64,000 nt of DNA from Pseudonocardia sp. C8 (GTDB lineage: Bacteria > Actinomycetota > Actinomycetes > Mycobacteriales > Pseudonocardiaceae): positions 1-64,000 of the forward strand of contig NZ_JACMTR010000001.1 of the NCBI RefSeq assembly GCF_014267175.1, in the 5' to 3' direction. A program made the position numbers and the translations under genes. The notes under the pieces are model-generated. The model saw only the letters and a list, made by a program, of their open reading frames with translations. It did no database searches and had not been told where the DNA came from. Shown here one piece after another: positions 41,649-51,544 of this stretch. The stretch's first letter is position 1; each line of letters starts with the position of its first letter.

Positions 41649-42362
41649 GTGAAGCCGAGTCGGGCACACGACGCGCCCCCGCCAGTACCACGCGCCGTTC
41701 GCGAACAGGTGCGCGAGTCGCTGCTGGACGCTGCGGCAAGTGTGTTCGCCGAGCGCGGCTATGACAGGAGCCGGCTGGCCGATATCGCACGGTTGGCCGG
41801 TTTCACTACTGGCGCGGTCTACTCAAACTTCGGCAGCAAGCACGGTCTGTTCTCGGCGTTGCTAGCCCGCCATGCCGCTGAGCAGGTCGTCGCGGTTCCC
41901 GATCTCGTCAAGGGCGAGCCCGGACCACACGCGACCGGTGTACGTGCTGCCGAAATCCTCGCCGACCAGGTGGTGGACAACCTGCGCTGGCACCAGTTGG
42001 TCGTGGAGTTTACCTCCCGCGCCGGTCGCGATCATGAGGTGCGAGATGCCTTCATCCCGCACTCGCGTGAATGGCACAGGCGAGTCGCCAAAGTCTTGAC
42101 CGACGAAGCGGAACGGCTTGGACTGCGATTGGTGGTCGACGCCGACGTCGCCGCAGTGGCCTTCCTTGCAACCAGGGACGGGCTAGTCCTCCAGCATTCC
42201 GCGGATCCAGACCTAATCGATCGCGACACATTCGCTCAGGCGCTCGCCGCGGTACTCAAGGGCCTGATGACGCCCGAGCCCGGCTCCCGACACCAGCAGC
42301 CGCCAGCCACGAGCACGCCCCCCTCGCGCTTGCCTCAGCACCTCACAGACGGGTGTGACTAA
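41649..42362 (+). CDS. TetR-family transcriptional regulator
   Basis: 237 residues from GTG 41649. TetR helix-turn-helix (LLDAAASVFAERGYDRSRLADIARLAGFTTGAVYSNFGSKHGLFSAL) and a helical ligand domain. It heads the ferredoxin, reductase, P450 genes on the same strand and probably represses them until a substrate-like ligand binds. Confidence 0.9.
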   Translation: MKPSRAHDAPPPVPRAVREQVRESLLDAAASVFAERGYDRSRLADIARLAGFTTGAVYSNFGSKHGLFSALLARHAAEQVVAVPDLVKGEPGPHATGVRAAEILADQVVDNLRWHQLVVEFTSRAGRDHEVRDAFIPHSREWHRRVAKVLTDEAERLGLRLVVDADVAAVAFLATRDGLVLQHSADPDLIDRDTFAQALAAVLKGLMTPEPGSRHQQPPATSTPPSRLPQHLTDGCD

Positions 42363-42410
42363 CGATAAGACAGCTCACGCCCTCGCCTCTTCACCCGATG
42401 GGGAGTATAA

Positions 42411-42647
42411 ATGAGACTTGTCGTCGATCTAAATCGCTGTCAGAGCTATGGTCAGTGCGTCTTTGCGGCACCGGAGGTGTTCCGATTCCGCGGCGAGGAA
42501 TCACTCGAGTACGACCATGTGCCCGACGAGACGAACCGCGAGGACGTGCAGCGTGCGGTTGCGGCCTGTCCCGTTCAGGCGATCAGGAGCGATCGAGTGG
42601 GCGAGCATGCTGTCGCGCCCGCCAGGCAGGGGGAGGGCCGGTCATGA
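42411..42647 (+). CDS. [3Fe-4S] ferredoxin of a P450 system
   Basis: 78 residues. Three cluster ligands: Cys10 and Cys16 in NRCQSYGQCVFAAPEVF, and the last Cys in AACPVQAI. In the second-Cys position of a [4Fe-4S] motif there is no Cys, so a [3Fe-4S] cluster is expected. It passes electrons from the reductase to the P450. Its TGA overlaps the reductase ATG. Confidence 0.9.
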   Translation: MRLVVDLNRCQSYGQCVFAAPEVFRFRGEESLEYDHVPDETNREDVQRAVAACPVQAIRSDRVGEHAVAPARQGEGRS

Positions 42648-43954
42648 CTCCCGCATACTGTTCAGCAGTCTCCGCGCCCTCAAGACGAGTGGTAGTGGTC
42701 GGTGCCTCGCTCGCTGGGCTTCGTGCCGCGGAGGTGCTGCGCGACAACGGCTTTGACGGTGAGCTGACGTTGATCGGAGACGAGCCCGACGAGCCCTACG
42801 ACCGGCCACCGTTGTCGAAAGCGGTGCTGTCCGGATGGCTGACCACCGACCAGATCTGGCTGCCGCAATCCCGTGACCTCGATGCGCGGTGGTTACTTGG
42901 TACCCGGGCCGCCGGACTGGACGTGCCGCGGCGCGAGGTTCTCCTCGCCGACGGGCGTCGAATCGGGTTCGATCGGATGTTGATGGCCACGGGAACCCGT
43001 GCGCGGCCCTGGCCGCAGCAAGTCGAGAACTCATTGACCGGCGTGCACGTCTTGCGAGGCCGTGACGACGCCCACCGGCTACGCGCTGAGCTGGCAGCCG
43101 GGCCGCGACGGGTGCTGGTCATCGGCGGTGGCTTCATCGGCTGTGAGGTCGCATCCTCGTGCAAGGAGCTTGGGCTGTCCGTCACGCTAATTCAACGCAG
43201 CGGTGCCCCACTGATCAGCGCAGTCGGAAGTGTCGTCGGAGGATTTGTCGCCGAGCAGATGCGCGAGGCCGGGGTCGATCTGCGGCTCCACACGACCGCC
43301 ACACGGTTAGAGGGGGACCAATCAGGCCGGCTATGTCGGGCCACTCTGTCCGACGGCCACGTGCTGGAGGTCGATGTGGCCGTTGTAGCGCTCGGTTCGA
43401 TACGCAATATCGAATGGCTGGATGGTGCCGGGCTCGCCGCCGACCACCGCGGGGTGGTCTGCGACGCGGCCTGCCGCGTCTTCGATGCCGAAGGCGTGAT
43501 CACCGATGACCTGTTCGCCGCCGGGGACATCGCCCGTTGGCCGCACCCGCTCTACACCGGCGAGCTGATCTCAATCGAGCACTGGAGTAACGCGGTCGAT
43601 CAGGCGGCGATCGCAGCCCACAACATGCTATGCTCACCCGCGGCTCGCCGGGCCCATCAATCGCTGCCCGCATTCTGGTCTGACCAGTTTGGACTGAATA
43701 TCAAATCCATCGGGCTTCCGAACCTGGCCGACCAAGTCGTGATCGCACAAGGGACCCTCGACGCGCGATGCTTCGTCGCAGCGTACGGCCGCCACGGCCG
43801 GTTGGTGGGGGCTGTAGCGATCAATTCCCCCCGCGTGCTCGACGGCTACGCCTCATTGATCGAGGCTCGGACGTCGTTCCCACCGGTGCTCAATGCTCCC
43901 GATGGCCCCCCACAGCCCCATGTTGTTGAGGCGGGTTTCCCCGAGTACAGCTGA
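42644..43954 (+). CDS. NAD(P)H ferredoxin reductase (FAD-dependent)
   Basis: 436 residues from ATG 42644. FAD-binding GASLAGLRAAEVLRDNGFDG with YDRPPLSKAVL, NAD-binding VLVIGGGFIGCEVASSCKELG, and the FAD motif DDLFAAGDIARWPHPLY. It belongs to the rubredoxin/putidaredoxin-reductase type and reduces the preceding ferredoxin in the cytoplasm. Confidence 0.92.
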   Translation: MTPAYCSAVSAPSRRVVVVGASLAGLRAAEVLRDNGFDGELTLIGDEPDEPYDRPPLSKAVLSGWLTTDQIWLPQSRDLDARWLLGTRAAGLDVPRREVLLADGRRIGFDRMLMATGTRARPWPQQVENSLTGVHVLRGRDDAHRLRAELAAGPRRVLVIGGGFIGCEVASSCKELGLSVTLIQRSGAPLISAVGSVVGGFVAEQMREAGVDLRLHTTATRLEGDQSGRLCRATLSDGHVLEVDVAVVALGSIRNIEWLDGAGLAADHRGVVCDAACRVFDAEGVITDDLFAAGDIARWPHPLYTGELISIEHWSNAVDQAAIAAHNMLCSPAARRAHQSLPAFWSDQFGLNIKSIGLPNLADQVVIAQGTLDARCFVAAYGRHGRLVGAVAINSPRVLDGYASLIEARTSFPPVLNAPDGPPQPHVVEAGFPEYS

Positions 43955-44108
43955 CGCGGCCACCGCCGCTCTGCAGCCGTCGCCACCGCTGGGCGGGGCC
44001 CAGTTAACCACCCTGCTGGTCGGGAGGTCGCCGTCGCCGTGCTCGACGACCCGCGCAAACCCCGACCAATTCTCAGGCACTTTGACTATCATTTATTGCG
44101 GAGGAGCA

Positions 44109-45395
44109 ATGATCGGTCGCGCGATGACGGGTTCCATGGCAAACCCTGCATCAATTAACGCCACGAACGTTTTCGCCCAGATCCTCGATGCTGCGAATCG
44201 TCCCGATCCATACCCATTCTACGCCCGTCTCCGCGATCAGCCGGTGACGCAGATCGACGAGCACGCGTGGGTAGTCAGCACCCATCGTGAGATCACCCGG
44301 TTACTCCGTGACCCCCGCATCAGCGCCGACCGACGCCTCGAAGATGCGGCGAGCAGCCAACCGCCGAGAACGGATGGCACGCCCCGTACCGTTCCATTCA
44401 TCCGCCAGGATTTCCAGCGCCAGGACCCACCAGACCATGACCGGCTCCGCCGCTTGGTGATGCATCAATTCGTGCCACGAACCATGGGGATGCGTGACCA
44501 CATCGATGACCTGGTTCAGCGCTCCCTCGATGTTCATGCCACCCAGGAAGCAGGCCAGCTCGACATCGTGGCCGACCTTGCGTATCCGCTACCGGTCACC
44601 ATCATCTGCGAGATCTTGGGCGTGCCTCAGGAGGATGAGCCGAGCTTCCGAGAGTTTGCCCGCATCCTGACCCGGAGCCTCGACCCCATCGAGTCCCTCA
44701 CTGATGACGAGCAGCATGAGATGCAGGCGACCGCGATGGAGTTCCGCGACTACCTGGTGGATCTGATCCAGAAGCGCATGGCGCATCCCGGTGACGACCT
44801 GCTGTCCGGTCTGCTCGCCGGCGGCGACCCCGCTGGGTCGATGGAGCTGGTAGACGTGGGCGCCACGCTTGCGTTGTTGCTTATCGCTGGTCACGAGACC
44901 ACGGTCAATCTGATCGCGAATGGCACCCTGGCGCTGATGCGTCACCCCGAGGTCCTTGAGCGGTTGCGCGACAACCCCGCCTTGGCCACCTCACTCGTCG
45001 AGGAGGTGCTGCGTTACGACCCACCGGTCCAGATGTCCGGGCGTAGCACGTTGGCCGATATCGAGATCGCAGGCGTCACCATTCCGCAAGGCGACCGCGT
45101 GAGCCTGCTACTTGCGGCGGGTAATCGCGATCCTGACCGGTTCACCGAACCCGACTTCTTCTGGCCCGAGCGACCGAACAACGCACACCTCGCTTTCGGC
45201 GGCGGCATCCATTACTGCATCGGCGCCACCTTGGCCCGAGCCGAGGCCCAGATTGCCCTGAGCGCGGTCGCCCGCAGGCTCGAGAATCCCCGCCTAGTGA
45301 TGGATCCACCGCCCTATCGAGCCAACGCCGCCCTCCGCGGCCCAGATCGGCTGCCAATCGCCTTCGATCAGCTTCTCGCCCCTGACAGACCGTAA
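44109..45395 (+). CDS. Cytochrome P450
   Basis: 428 residues from ATG 44109 with GGAGGAG. I-helix AGHETT at residues 260-265, ExxR as EEVLR near 298-302, heme ligand Cys370 in FGGGIHYCIG. It is a soluble bacterial P450 that takes electrons from the ferredoxin pair just upstream. The 154-nt gap before it contains a possible promoter (TTTGACTATCATTTATTGC). The substrate cannot be told from sequence. The whole cassette is less GC-rich than its neighbours. Confidence 0.94.
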   Translation: MIGRAMTGSMANPASINATNVFAQILDAANRPDPYPFYARLRDQPVTQIDEHAWVVSTHREITRLLRDPRISADRRLEDAASSQPPRTDGTPRTVPFIRQDFQRQDPPDHDRLRRLVMHQFVPRTMGMRDHIDDLVQRSLDVHATQEAGQLDIVADLAYPLPVTIICEILGVPQEDEPSFREFARILTRSLDPIESLTDDEQHEMQATAMEFRDYLVDLIQKRMAHPGDDLLSGLLAGGDPAGSMELVDVGATLALLLIAGHETTVNLIANGTLALMRHPEVLERLRDNPALATSLVEEVLRYDPPVQMSGRSTLADIEIAGVTIPQGDRVSLLLAAGNRDPDRFTEPDFFWPERPNNAHLAFGGGIHYCIGATLARAEAQIALSAVARRLENPRLVMDPPPYRANAALRGPDRLPIAFDQLLAPDRP

Positions 45396-45544
45396 GAGCA
45401 AAGCCAGGGCCATTATCCGCGACGCCACCAAATCGCGGGGGAGTGTCCGATCTCTGCGGCACTGGCTCAGAAGCGCTGGGGTGGGGTTCAGCTGAGCAGG
45501 ACCCGTTGCGAACCCAGGACCGGTCAACGCGGCGATCTCGCGAT

Positions 45545-45964
45545 TCAGCTGACTGACGCGACAGCCCAGCCGATAGCAGGACAGGTCGGAAGTGCGGTCC
45601 GGACGGATGCTCGGCGTACCTGCGACCGGCTCGCCGCGCTCGTGCACGCCGTGGACGTCGTCTGCGTCACCAGAGTCCGGGGCTGCTGTTCGACGCCGTG
45701 AGGCCCGGGCCGGGCGGCCCGCTGCACCGCAGGCCGAGCCGTGGATCCTGGACTCGGCGTTCCCGTCCTGGCGGACCGCGCCGTTGGTGACCCTGCTCGA
45801 CGGGCATCGCCCACACGCTCGCGTTCCTGGCCGGGATCAACCAGGTTCCGGCAATCCATCTGGGCGTCACCCGGTTCGGCCAGTCCGGCGACCTCAACTC
45901 GGTCTACGCCCACCACAGCCTGGACGCCGACTCCGTGGTCCACGCCGCACTGAGCCTGCTCTGA
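45545..45964 (+). pseudogene. Transketolase/pyruvate dehydrogenase E1-like C-terminal remnant
   Basis: Fragments in shifting frames: DCVCVTS-type VDVVCVTSPGLLFDAV, then FLAGINQVPAIHLGVTRFGQ and SGDLNSVYAHHSLDADSVV, then AALSLL and a stop. The FGQSGDLxSVYxxHxxDADSIV ending is typical of homodimeric pyruvate dehydrogenase E1. Only the last domain remains. Confidence 0.7.
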
Positions 45965-46059
45965 ACGATCGCGGCCGGCCGGCTGGCGTGCGAGGGCCGC
46001 GGCCGGTGTCGGCCGGCAGCGACTATGCCACCGCGACAAGGAGGCAGGGTCTCGAGGTA

Positions 46060-46275
46060 TCAGCTGCGGCGCCAGATCCCGTTCTTGGTCTGAGCCAGAC
46101 TCAGCTGGCGCGGGTCCCGGCACACTCCGTTGGCGCGGTGGGCATCCCACAGGTCGGGGTCGTCGAACACGTGCCCACAGCCGCCATGGCGGCGACAGCA
46201 GTGCGCGCGGTCCGGCCCGACCCAGCTTCGACCACAGCACGTGATCCGGACAATGGTGCTCACCAGGTCGGACAT
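46060..46275 (-). CDS. Small zinc-binding protein (71 aa)
   Basis: ATG 46275. CCGRSWVGPDRAHCCRRHGG then CGHVFDDPDLWDAHRANGVC, ending LSLAQTKNGIWR. The C-C-C-H-H-C arrangement looks like a zinc finger seen in small actinobacterial phage and plasmid proteins (memory-based). It is intact although surrounded by pseudogenes. Confidence 0.6.
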   Translation of the reverse strand: MSDLVSTIVRITCCGRSWVGPDRAHCCRRHGGCGHVFDDPDLWDAHRANGVCRDPRQLSLAQTKNGIWRRS

Positions 46276-47035
46276 CTTGCCACACCGAGTCTTACTGTGG
46301 AGCTTGTCAGACTGATCGGTTGGCGATCGACCAGCACGGAACGCGATGCTCTGTGTCCAGGGCTTCAAGAAGCGTCACGCGGTGGCCGGCCGTCCTACAC
46401 GAGGCTCCGCCCGTTACCGAGCCCGGGATTACACCACTACTGGGGACGTCACCTTCGGACTTCGGAGTGTCCGCGGACTTGGCCGGACGGGGCGGGTGCC
46501 CCGTCACTTCCGCTGTAGCGGGTCCAATGCGGCTTCGTCGGTGCCTATCCCGCGCGGGCGCTCGGCCCGGGTCGAGCCCAGAGCCCACTCTTCGATCACC
46601 TGTCGGCGCCCAGGCACCACCGGCTACCTGCTCGACCAGACCCCCAGCTGGGCGAGCTGCGGGCCGAGGGCGAGCCGCCGCCGCTGGGACCGTTCCGGAC
46701 CTTCCAGGTGCCGGTCGCCAGGATCGCCGAGCTGACCGGCCTCGACCTCGGACCACTGGCCGCGGCCGACCGCATGCCGCTCCCGGCTCCGGCGCCGGGC
46801 ACGCTTGCCGAGCGCGCCGTCGGCCTCACTCCTACACCGACATCGGTGGGCGCTGAGCTCAGGCGTGCGTGTCCGGGTGTGGCATGCGACCGCCGATCCG
46901 GCTGCCGGTCGACTATGGCCATCACGCCGCCCCGCCGCTGAGCTTGGACGTGCCACCAAAGCTCACTGCCACTGAGACGGACGGAGAACATTTCAACTCT
47001 GCGCGTTGGTTGCCGAGACGCCCTTTGTTGTCGCT
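46276..47035. other. Debris region left of the first IS21 element
   Basis: No intact gene. At 46600-46830 (+) is a remnant of the C-terminal part of a DNA/RNA non-specific endonuclease: PLGPFRTFQVPVARIAELTG, then LDLGPLAAADRMP. The rest is not recognisable. Confidence 0.55.
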
Positions 47036-47162
47036 TGCCACGATCATGGGACCGGCTGAGGCGTAGTTCTGCCACGAGCATGGGACCACCTGTTTGCCAG
47101 TGATGGGACCACCTCGGCGTGGCTCCCCTCCGGTAGGTCGTGCGGCCGCTGTGGTCGACCGC

Positions 47163-48779
47163 ATGAGCTACCGGGAGGTGTCCGTGATCGAAGTCAAGGA
47201 GATCCTGCGGCTATGGCTGGACGGCCAGTCGCTGCGGGCGGTGACCACGCTGGCCGGGGTGGACCGCAAGACGGTCCGCCGCTACGTCGAGGCCGGCAAG
47301 GCCGCCGGACTCGACCGCGACGGCGGGCCGGGCCAACTCACCGACGAGCTGCTCGGGACGGTGGTGGCCGCCGTGCGCCCGGCGCGACCGCGGGGCACCG
47401 GAACCTCCTGGGAGATCATCGCCGGTGAGCGAGAACGGATCGCCGGCTGGCTGGGCGACGGGCTGAGCTTGGTCAAGGTGCACGTGCTGCTCGAACGCCG
47501 CGGGGTGACGGTGCCGTATCGCACGCTGCACCGCTTCGCGGTCGCCGAGCTGGGATTCGGTCGCCGTCGCGCGACCGTCCCGGTGGTCGACGGCGAGCCG
47601 GGCGTGGAGGTGCAGGTCGACTTCGGACGGCTCGGGCTGATCCCGGACCCGGCCCGCGGCAACCGGCGAGTGACCCACGGGTTGATCTTCACTGCGGTCT
47701 ACTCGCGGCACCTGTTCGTGTTCCCCGCCCACCGACAGACCCAGGACGAGGTGATCGCCGGGTTCGACGCCGCGTGGGCGTTCTTCGGTGGAGTGTTCGC
47801 CGTGGTCATCCCGGACAACCTGGCCCCGGTAGTGGATCGTGCGGATGCGCTGTTCCCGCGGTTCAACGACGCGTTCCGGGAGTACGCCCAGCACCGCGGG
47901 TTCGCGATCGACCCGACCCGGGTGCGACACCCGCAGGACAAGCCCCGTGTCGAGCGGGCGGTGCAGTACGTGCGCGGCAACTTCTTCGCCGGCGAACAGT
48001 TCGTCGACCTGGCCGACTGCCGGGCACGCGCCGTCCACTGGTGTACCCACGTGGCCGGCAGGAGGATCCACGGCAGCACCCGGGCGCGTCCCGGGGAGGT
48101 GTTCGCCGCCGAGGAGGCCCCGCTGCTGGGCCCGGCGCCGAGCGCGCCGTTCGCGGTCCCGAGCTTCACTCGCCCCAAGGTCGCCCGGGACCGCCACGTC
48201 GAGGTGGCCCGCGGGCTCTATTCGGTGCCCGGCGAGCTGATCGGGCAGCGGATTCTGGCCCGCGCGGACGCGAACACGGTCAAGCTCTACCACCGCGGGC
48301 AGCTGCTCAAGGTCCATCCCCGCCAAGCACCGGGACGGCGGCACACCGACCCGGCCGATCTGCCCACCGAGGTGTCCGCCTACGCGCTGCGTGATCTGGA
48401 CGGGCTCGCCCGCCGGGCCGAGACCTACGGGCCGAACGTCGGCGCCTTCGCCGCCGCGGTGCTCGAGCACCCGCTGCCCTGGACGAAGATGCGGCAGGTC
48501 TACCGGCTGCTCGGGCTGGCCCGCCGCCACGGCGCTCAGGATCTGGACACGGCCTGCGCTCGGGCGCTGGAGGTCGAGGTGATCAACGTCGGGCTCATCG
48601 AGCGCATGCTCGCCCGCGGACTCCACCACCAGCAAGGCGACGACCAGCACCGCGAGGGGGCCGGCCCAGCGGCCACCGGCGATGCGGGCGCGACCGGTTC
48701 GGTGGTGCCGGCCGCGGGCCGGTTCGTCCGCGACGCCGACGAGTTCAGCACCAACTCCAGCAGCCGGCGGCCCTCATGA
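47163..48779 (+). CDS. istA: IS21-family transposase IstA
   Basis: 538 residues from ATG 47163. Helix-turn-helix (LWLDGQSLRAVTTLAGVDRKTVRRYVE) and an integrase-type catalytic core with VQVDFGRLG, VVIPDNLAPV and VERAVQYVRGNFF supplying the D, D, E residues. It cuts and joins the element ends. Overlaps istB by 4 nt. Confidence 0.93.
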   Translation: MSYREVSVIEVKEILRLWLDGQSLRAVTTLAGVDRKTVRRYVEAGKAAGLDRDGGPGQLTDELLGTVVAAVRPARPRGTGTSWEIIAGERERIAGWLGDGLSLVKVHVLLERRGVTVPYRTLHRFAVAELGFGRRRATVPVVDGEPGVEVQVDFGRLGLIPDPARGNRRVTHGLIFTAVYSRHLFVFPAHRQTQDEVIAGFDAAWAFFGGVFAVVIPDNLAPVVDRADALFPRFNDAFREYAQHRGFAIDPTRVRHPQDKPRVERAVQYVRGNFFAGEQFVDLADCRARAVHWCTHVAGRRIHGSTRARPGEVFAAEEAPLLGPAPSAPFAVPSFTRPKVARDRHVEVARGLYSVPGELIGQRILARADANTVKLYHRGQLLKVHPRQAPGRRHTDPADLPTEVSAYALRDLDGLARRAETYGPNVGAFAAAVLEHPLPWTKMRQVYRLLGLARRHGAQDLDTACARALEVEVINVGLIERMLARGLHHQQGDDQHREGAGPAATGDAGATGSVVPAAGRFVRDADEFSTNSSSRRPS

Positions 48780-49615
48780 CCAGCCGAACCCCGAAGCCAG
48801 CCACCCGCGCCGCCGGCAGCGGGGCGCCACAACGGGTGGAGGTCTCGGCCGAGCTCAAGGAGTTGATGCGCCGGCTCAAGCTCGGCCGCCTGCTCGACAC
48901 CCTCCCGGAGCGCCTCGCCCTGGCCCGCACCCAGCATCTGGCCCACCACGACTTCCTGGAGATGCTGCTCGCCGACGAGGTCGGCCGCCGTGACCGCCAG
49001 GCCACCACTCTGCGCGCCGCGCGCGCCGGGCTCGACCCGAACATGGTGCTCGAAGCCTGGGACGACACCAGCCCGGTCGCCTTCGACCGACAGCTGTGGT
49101 CGGAGCTGTGCTCGCTGCGCTTCCTCACCGACGCCCACAACGCGCTGATCATGGGCCCGGTCGGGGTCGGGAAGACGTTCCTGGCCACCGCGCTCGGGCA
49201 CGCCGCGGTCCGCCGCCGCTACTCGGTGCACTTCGAGCGCGCCGACAAGCTGTTCAAACGCCTGCGCGCGGCCCGCCTGGACGGCACCCACGACGACGAG
49301 CTGCGCAAGCTGCACCGCGTCGAGCTGCTCATCCTCGACGACTTCGCCCTGCACCCGCTCGGGAGCACCGACACCAGCGACTTCTACGAACTCGTCGTCG
49401 AACGCCACCGGCACGCCTCGACGATCACCACCAGCAACCGCGACCCCAGCGAGATGGTCACCATGATGGCCGATCCGCTGCTGGCCCAGTCCGCCATCGA
49501 CCGGCTCCAGTCGGCCGCCTACGAGCTCGTCGTCGAGGGCGAGAGCTACCGGCAACGCCAGAAACCCGTCCCCGCCGGCCGCTCCGCGGCCGACGAAACC
49601 GCCGAGCAGAGTTGA
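48776..49615 (+). CDS. istB: IS21-family helper ATPase IstB
   Basis: 279 residues, AAA+ family. Walker A MGPVGVGKTFLATAL, Walker B LLILDDFAL, then ASTITTSNRDPSEM. It assists IstA in target choice and complex assembly. ATG overlaps the istA stop. Confidence 0.93.
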   Translation: MTSRTPKPATRAAGSGAPQRVEVSAELKELMRRLKLGRLLDTLPERLALARTQHLAHHDFLEMLLADEVGRRDRQATTLRAARAGLDPNMVLEAWDDTSPVAFDRQLWSELCSLRFLTDAHNALIMGPVGVGKTFLATALGHAAVRRRYSVHFERADKLFKRLRAARLDGTHDDELRKLHRVELLILDDFALHPLGSTDTSDFYELVVERHRHASTITTSNRDPSEMVTMMADPLLAQSAIDRLQSAAYELVVEGESYRQRQKPVPAGRSAADETAEQS

Positions 49616-49894
49616 CCTCCCGACCCGCCACGGCCACCCTGCATCACACGGCCCGCGACCGCCGACGTGGTCCCTAGCTCGTGGCAGACCGGTGGTCCCT
49701 TCTTGCTGGCACGCGACACCTTTGTCACCGAAGGTGCTCCGGCCGACGACCCCGCGACCGCGCACTCAGGCCCGCTGGGACGCTCGGAGGCCGTACAGCC
49801 GTGCCGGCGGTCCATCGACCCCCCGTCCTGGCCGGTCGCCGCTCACAGCGGCCGAGGGGCCGGCCGGATGACACCCGAGACGAGACCGGCCCGG

Positions 49895-50095
49895 TCAGCC
49901 GCGGTCGAGTCGCTCTGCGATCCGGGCGAGGGTCTGCTCCAGCGAGTCGAACCGGGCTGCTGTGCTCTCCGCGACCTGATCGAGCTTCGCATCCAGAGCG
50001 TCGACCTTGCCCTCGATGCGGGCGCTGATCTCGTACAGGGAGTCAACGTCGGCGCCCTGCTGCCTGAGCCGGCGTTCCACCTCGGGGGACGACAT
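49895..50095 (-). CDS. Small coiled-coil protein (66 aa)
   Basis: MSSPEVERRLRQQGADVDSL then YEISARIEGKVDALDAKLDQ and ESTAARFDSLEQTLARIAERL form one long amphipathic helix. No family recognised; divergent from the gene at 50128. Confidence 0.55.
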   Translation of the reverse strand: MSSPEVERRLRQQGADVDSLYEISARIEGKVDALDAKLDQVAESTAARFDSLEQTLARIAERLDRG

Positions 50096-50127
50096 GCCGG
50101 GGAGCGTACGTCACTGCGGGGCAGGCG

Positions 50128-50340
50128 ATGACGGCGAAGGGCCGCCGTAAGCCGCCCGGGTCGCGCGCCCCGGGCGGCCGGGCCGGGGTCCCGGTCAGCT
50201 TCCGCACCGTGGAGTCGTCCCGTGATCTCCTGGACACCGCCGGCGCCCGGCAGGGCCGCGACCGGTCCGAACTGATCCGCCGCTACTGCTACGAGGGGCT
50301 CCAGCGGGACGGCCTGCTTTCGAGGGCCAGCACACGATGA
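50128..50340 (+). CDS. Small RHH-like protein (70 aa)
   Basis: Basic start, then VPVSFRTVESSRDLLDTAGARQGRDRSELIRRYCYEGLQRDG, which fits a ribbon-helix-helix DNA-binding fold. Its TGA overlaps the next ATG. Confidence 0.55.
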   Translation: MTAKGRRKPPGSRAPGGRAGVPVSFRTVESSRDLLDTAGARQGRDRSELIRRYCYEGLQRDGLLSRASTR

Positions 50341-50528
50341 CCCGGCTGGGGACTGCCGCCGCGCTTCCCGGGCGTAACGCCCGCTGGTGCGGGCGCGAGT
50401 GGCCGCGCATGAAACGCGCCGCGGCAGGAGCCGCGCTCGTCGCGTCCCTACTTGTCGGCGCCCCCTCGGTCGTTTCATCAAAGTTGAGGATCCGCCGGAA
50501 GCTCGGTCATATATCCCCACCCATCTAG
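50337..50528 (+). CDS. Very small protein with hydrophobic segment (63 aa)
   Basis: Coupled to the preceding gene by ATGA. Basic N-terminus, then AAAGAALVASLLVGAPSVVSS, a possible signal or membrane segment. Weakly supported. Confidence 0.3.
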   Translation: MTRLGTAAALPGRNARWCGREWPRMKRAAAGAALVASLLVGAPSVVSSKLRIRRKLGHISPPI

Positions 50529-50731
50529 CCCTGCCGCCAAAGCTGCGCCGAGCGCTCCGAAGCTCCGCGATACGGCCTCGTGCCGAGGGCACCCCTGGGC
50601 GGTCATGGCCACGTCGAAGCTGTCGCCCGACGGGGGAGATCGCCACGAGGGACCGAGACCGCTAGTGGACGGACTCAGGCCGCTGGCGCGAGTTCGGCAA
50701 CACGCACTTCGAGGCCGGCACGGGGACCCAG

Positions 50732-51307
50732 TCAGGCAGATGGAAGTTCGCCTGCGGCAGCCTCGGCTCCAGGGCCGTGCTGGTCGATCCAGTGCAGGAA
50801 CTCCACGGTAGAGCCGTCAAAGTGGCGCCGGATGCGGTCGTGGATGGCCTTCTGGTCGTGGCCGGGGGCGAAGTCGCGGCGGGTCTGGGTGCCGCAGCCG
50901 CAGGCGCAGGCTCGGATCCGGTAGGGCTCTTCTTCGGGCAGGTCGACGTAGCCGACGGGGTTGCGGGAGACGGTTTCGAGGGGGGCGGGGCGGCCGAGGT
51001 AGGTGTCGCGGACGGGATGGCCGGGTTCGAGGACTCGGCCGGTGAAGCTGCGACGCCCGTCCGGGGCGGGCCCGGTGAGGGCGTCGATCTCGATCACGGC
51101 CAGGACGGTGCGGTGGGGGTCGCCGGTGCCGGCGACGACGAGGGCGAAGGTCTCGGTGTCGGCGCGGGGGCCGAGCTTCCAGGCCCCGCGGCCGGCTTCG
51201 TAGGCCTCGGTCTCGGTCATGCGGGGGAACCAGCCGTGCCAGTTCCGGCCCAGCGCGTCCGGCACGTCGAGGGCCTTGTAGGAGCCGATGCGCACGACGA
51301 GGGCCAT
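50732..51307 (-). CDS. Hypothetical protein (191 aa)
   Basis: ATG 51307. Beta-rich N-terminal part (MALVVRIGSYKALDVPDALG, AWKLGPRADTETFALVVAGTG) and a C-terminal part with CACGCGTQTRRDFAPGHDQKAIHDRIRRHFDG. The latter resembles a short Cys/His DNA-binding motif seen in actinobacterial small proteins (CxCGCGxxxxxxFxPGHDxKA). No function assigned. Confidence 0.65.
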   Translation of the reverse strand: MALVVRIGSYKALDVPDALGRNWHGWFPRMTETEAYEAGRGAWKLGPRADTETFALVVAGTGDPHRTVLAVIEIDALTGPAPDGRRSFTGRVLEPGHPVRDTYLGRPAPLETVSRNPVGYVDLPEEEPYRIRACACGCGTQTRRDFAPGHDQKAIHDRIRRHFDGSTVEFLHWIDQHGPGAEAAAGELPSA

Positions 51308-51544
51308 GACGAGTCTCCAACCTACGGTGGCGTACCCGGCACCGACTGGTACGAGTCTAACACTGCGTTCCCGGGATTGGCAGTAACCGTGTAACGCGCG
51401 ACTACCGGCCTGTCGGCGTGGTCGTGCTACGCAACAGAAGCACACTTATGTTGCGTAGCTCGTACCTGCTAGAGAGCGACACTATCCGCCATCTGAGGAG
51501 CAATCTGACAGACCTATGGGCCGAACTGCGGGTAGTCTCTCACC

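Larger units (their letters stand above)
47036..49711 (+). mobile_element. IS21-family insertion sequence 1
   Basis: istA-istB pair bounded by repeated ends. Left: TGCCACGATCATGGGACC at 47036, TGCCACGAGCATGGGACC at 47070 and a shorter copy at 47095. Right: GGTCCCTAGCTCGTGGCA (49669-49686) and GGTCCCTTCTTGCTGGCA (49694-49711), the same motif inverted. Multiple internal end repeats are typical of IS21. No target duplication could be found at these ends. Confidence 0.88.
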
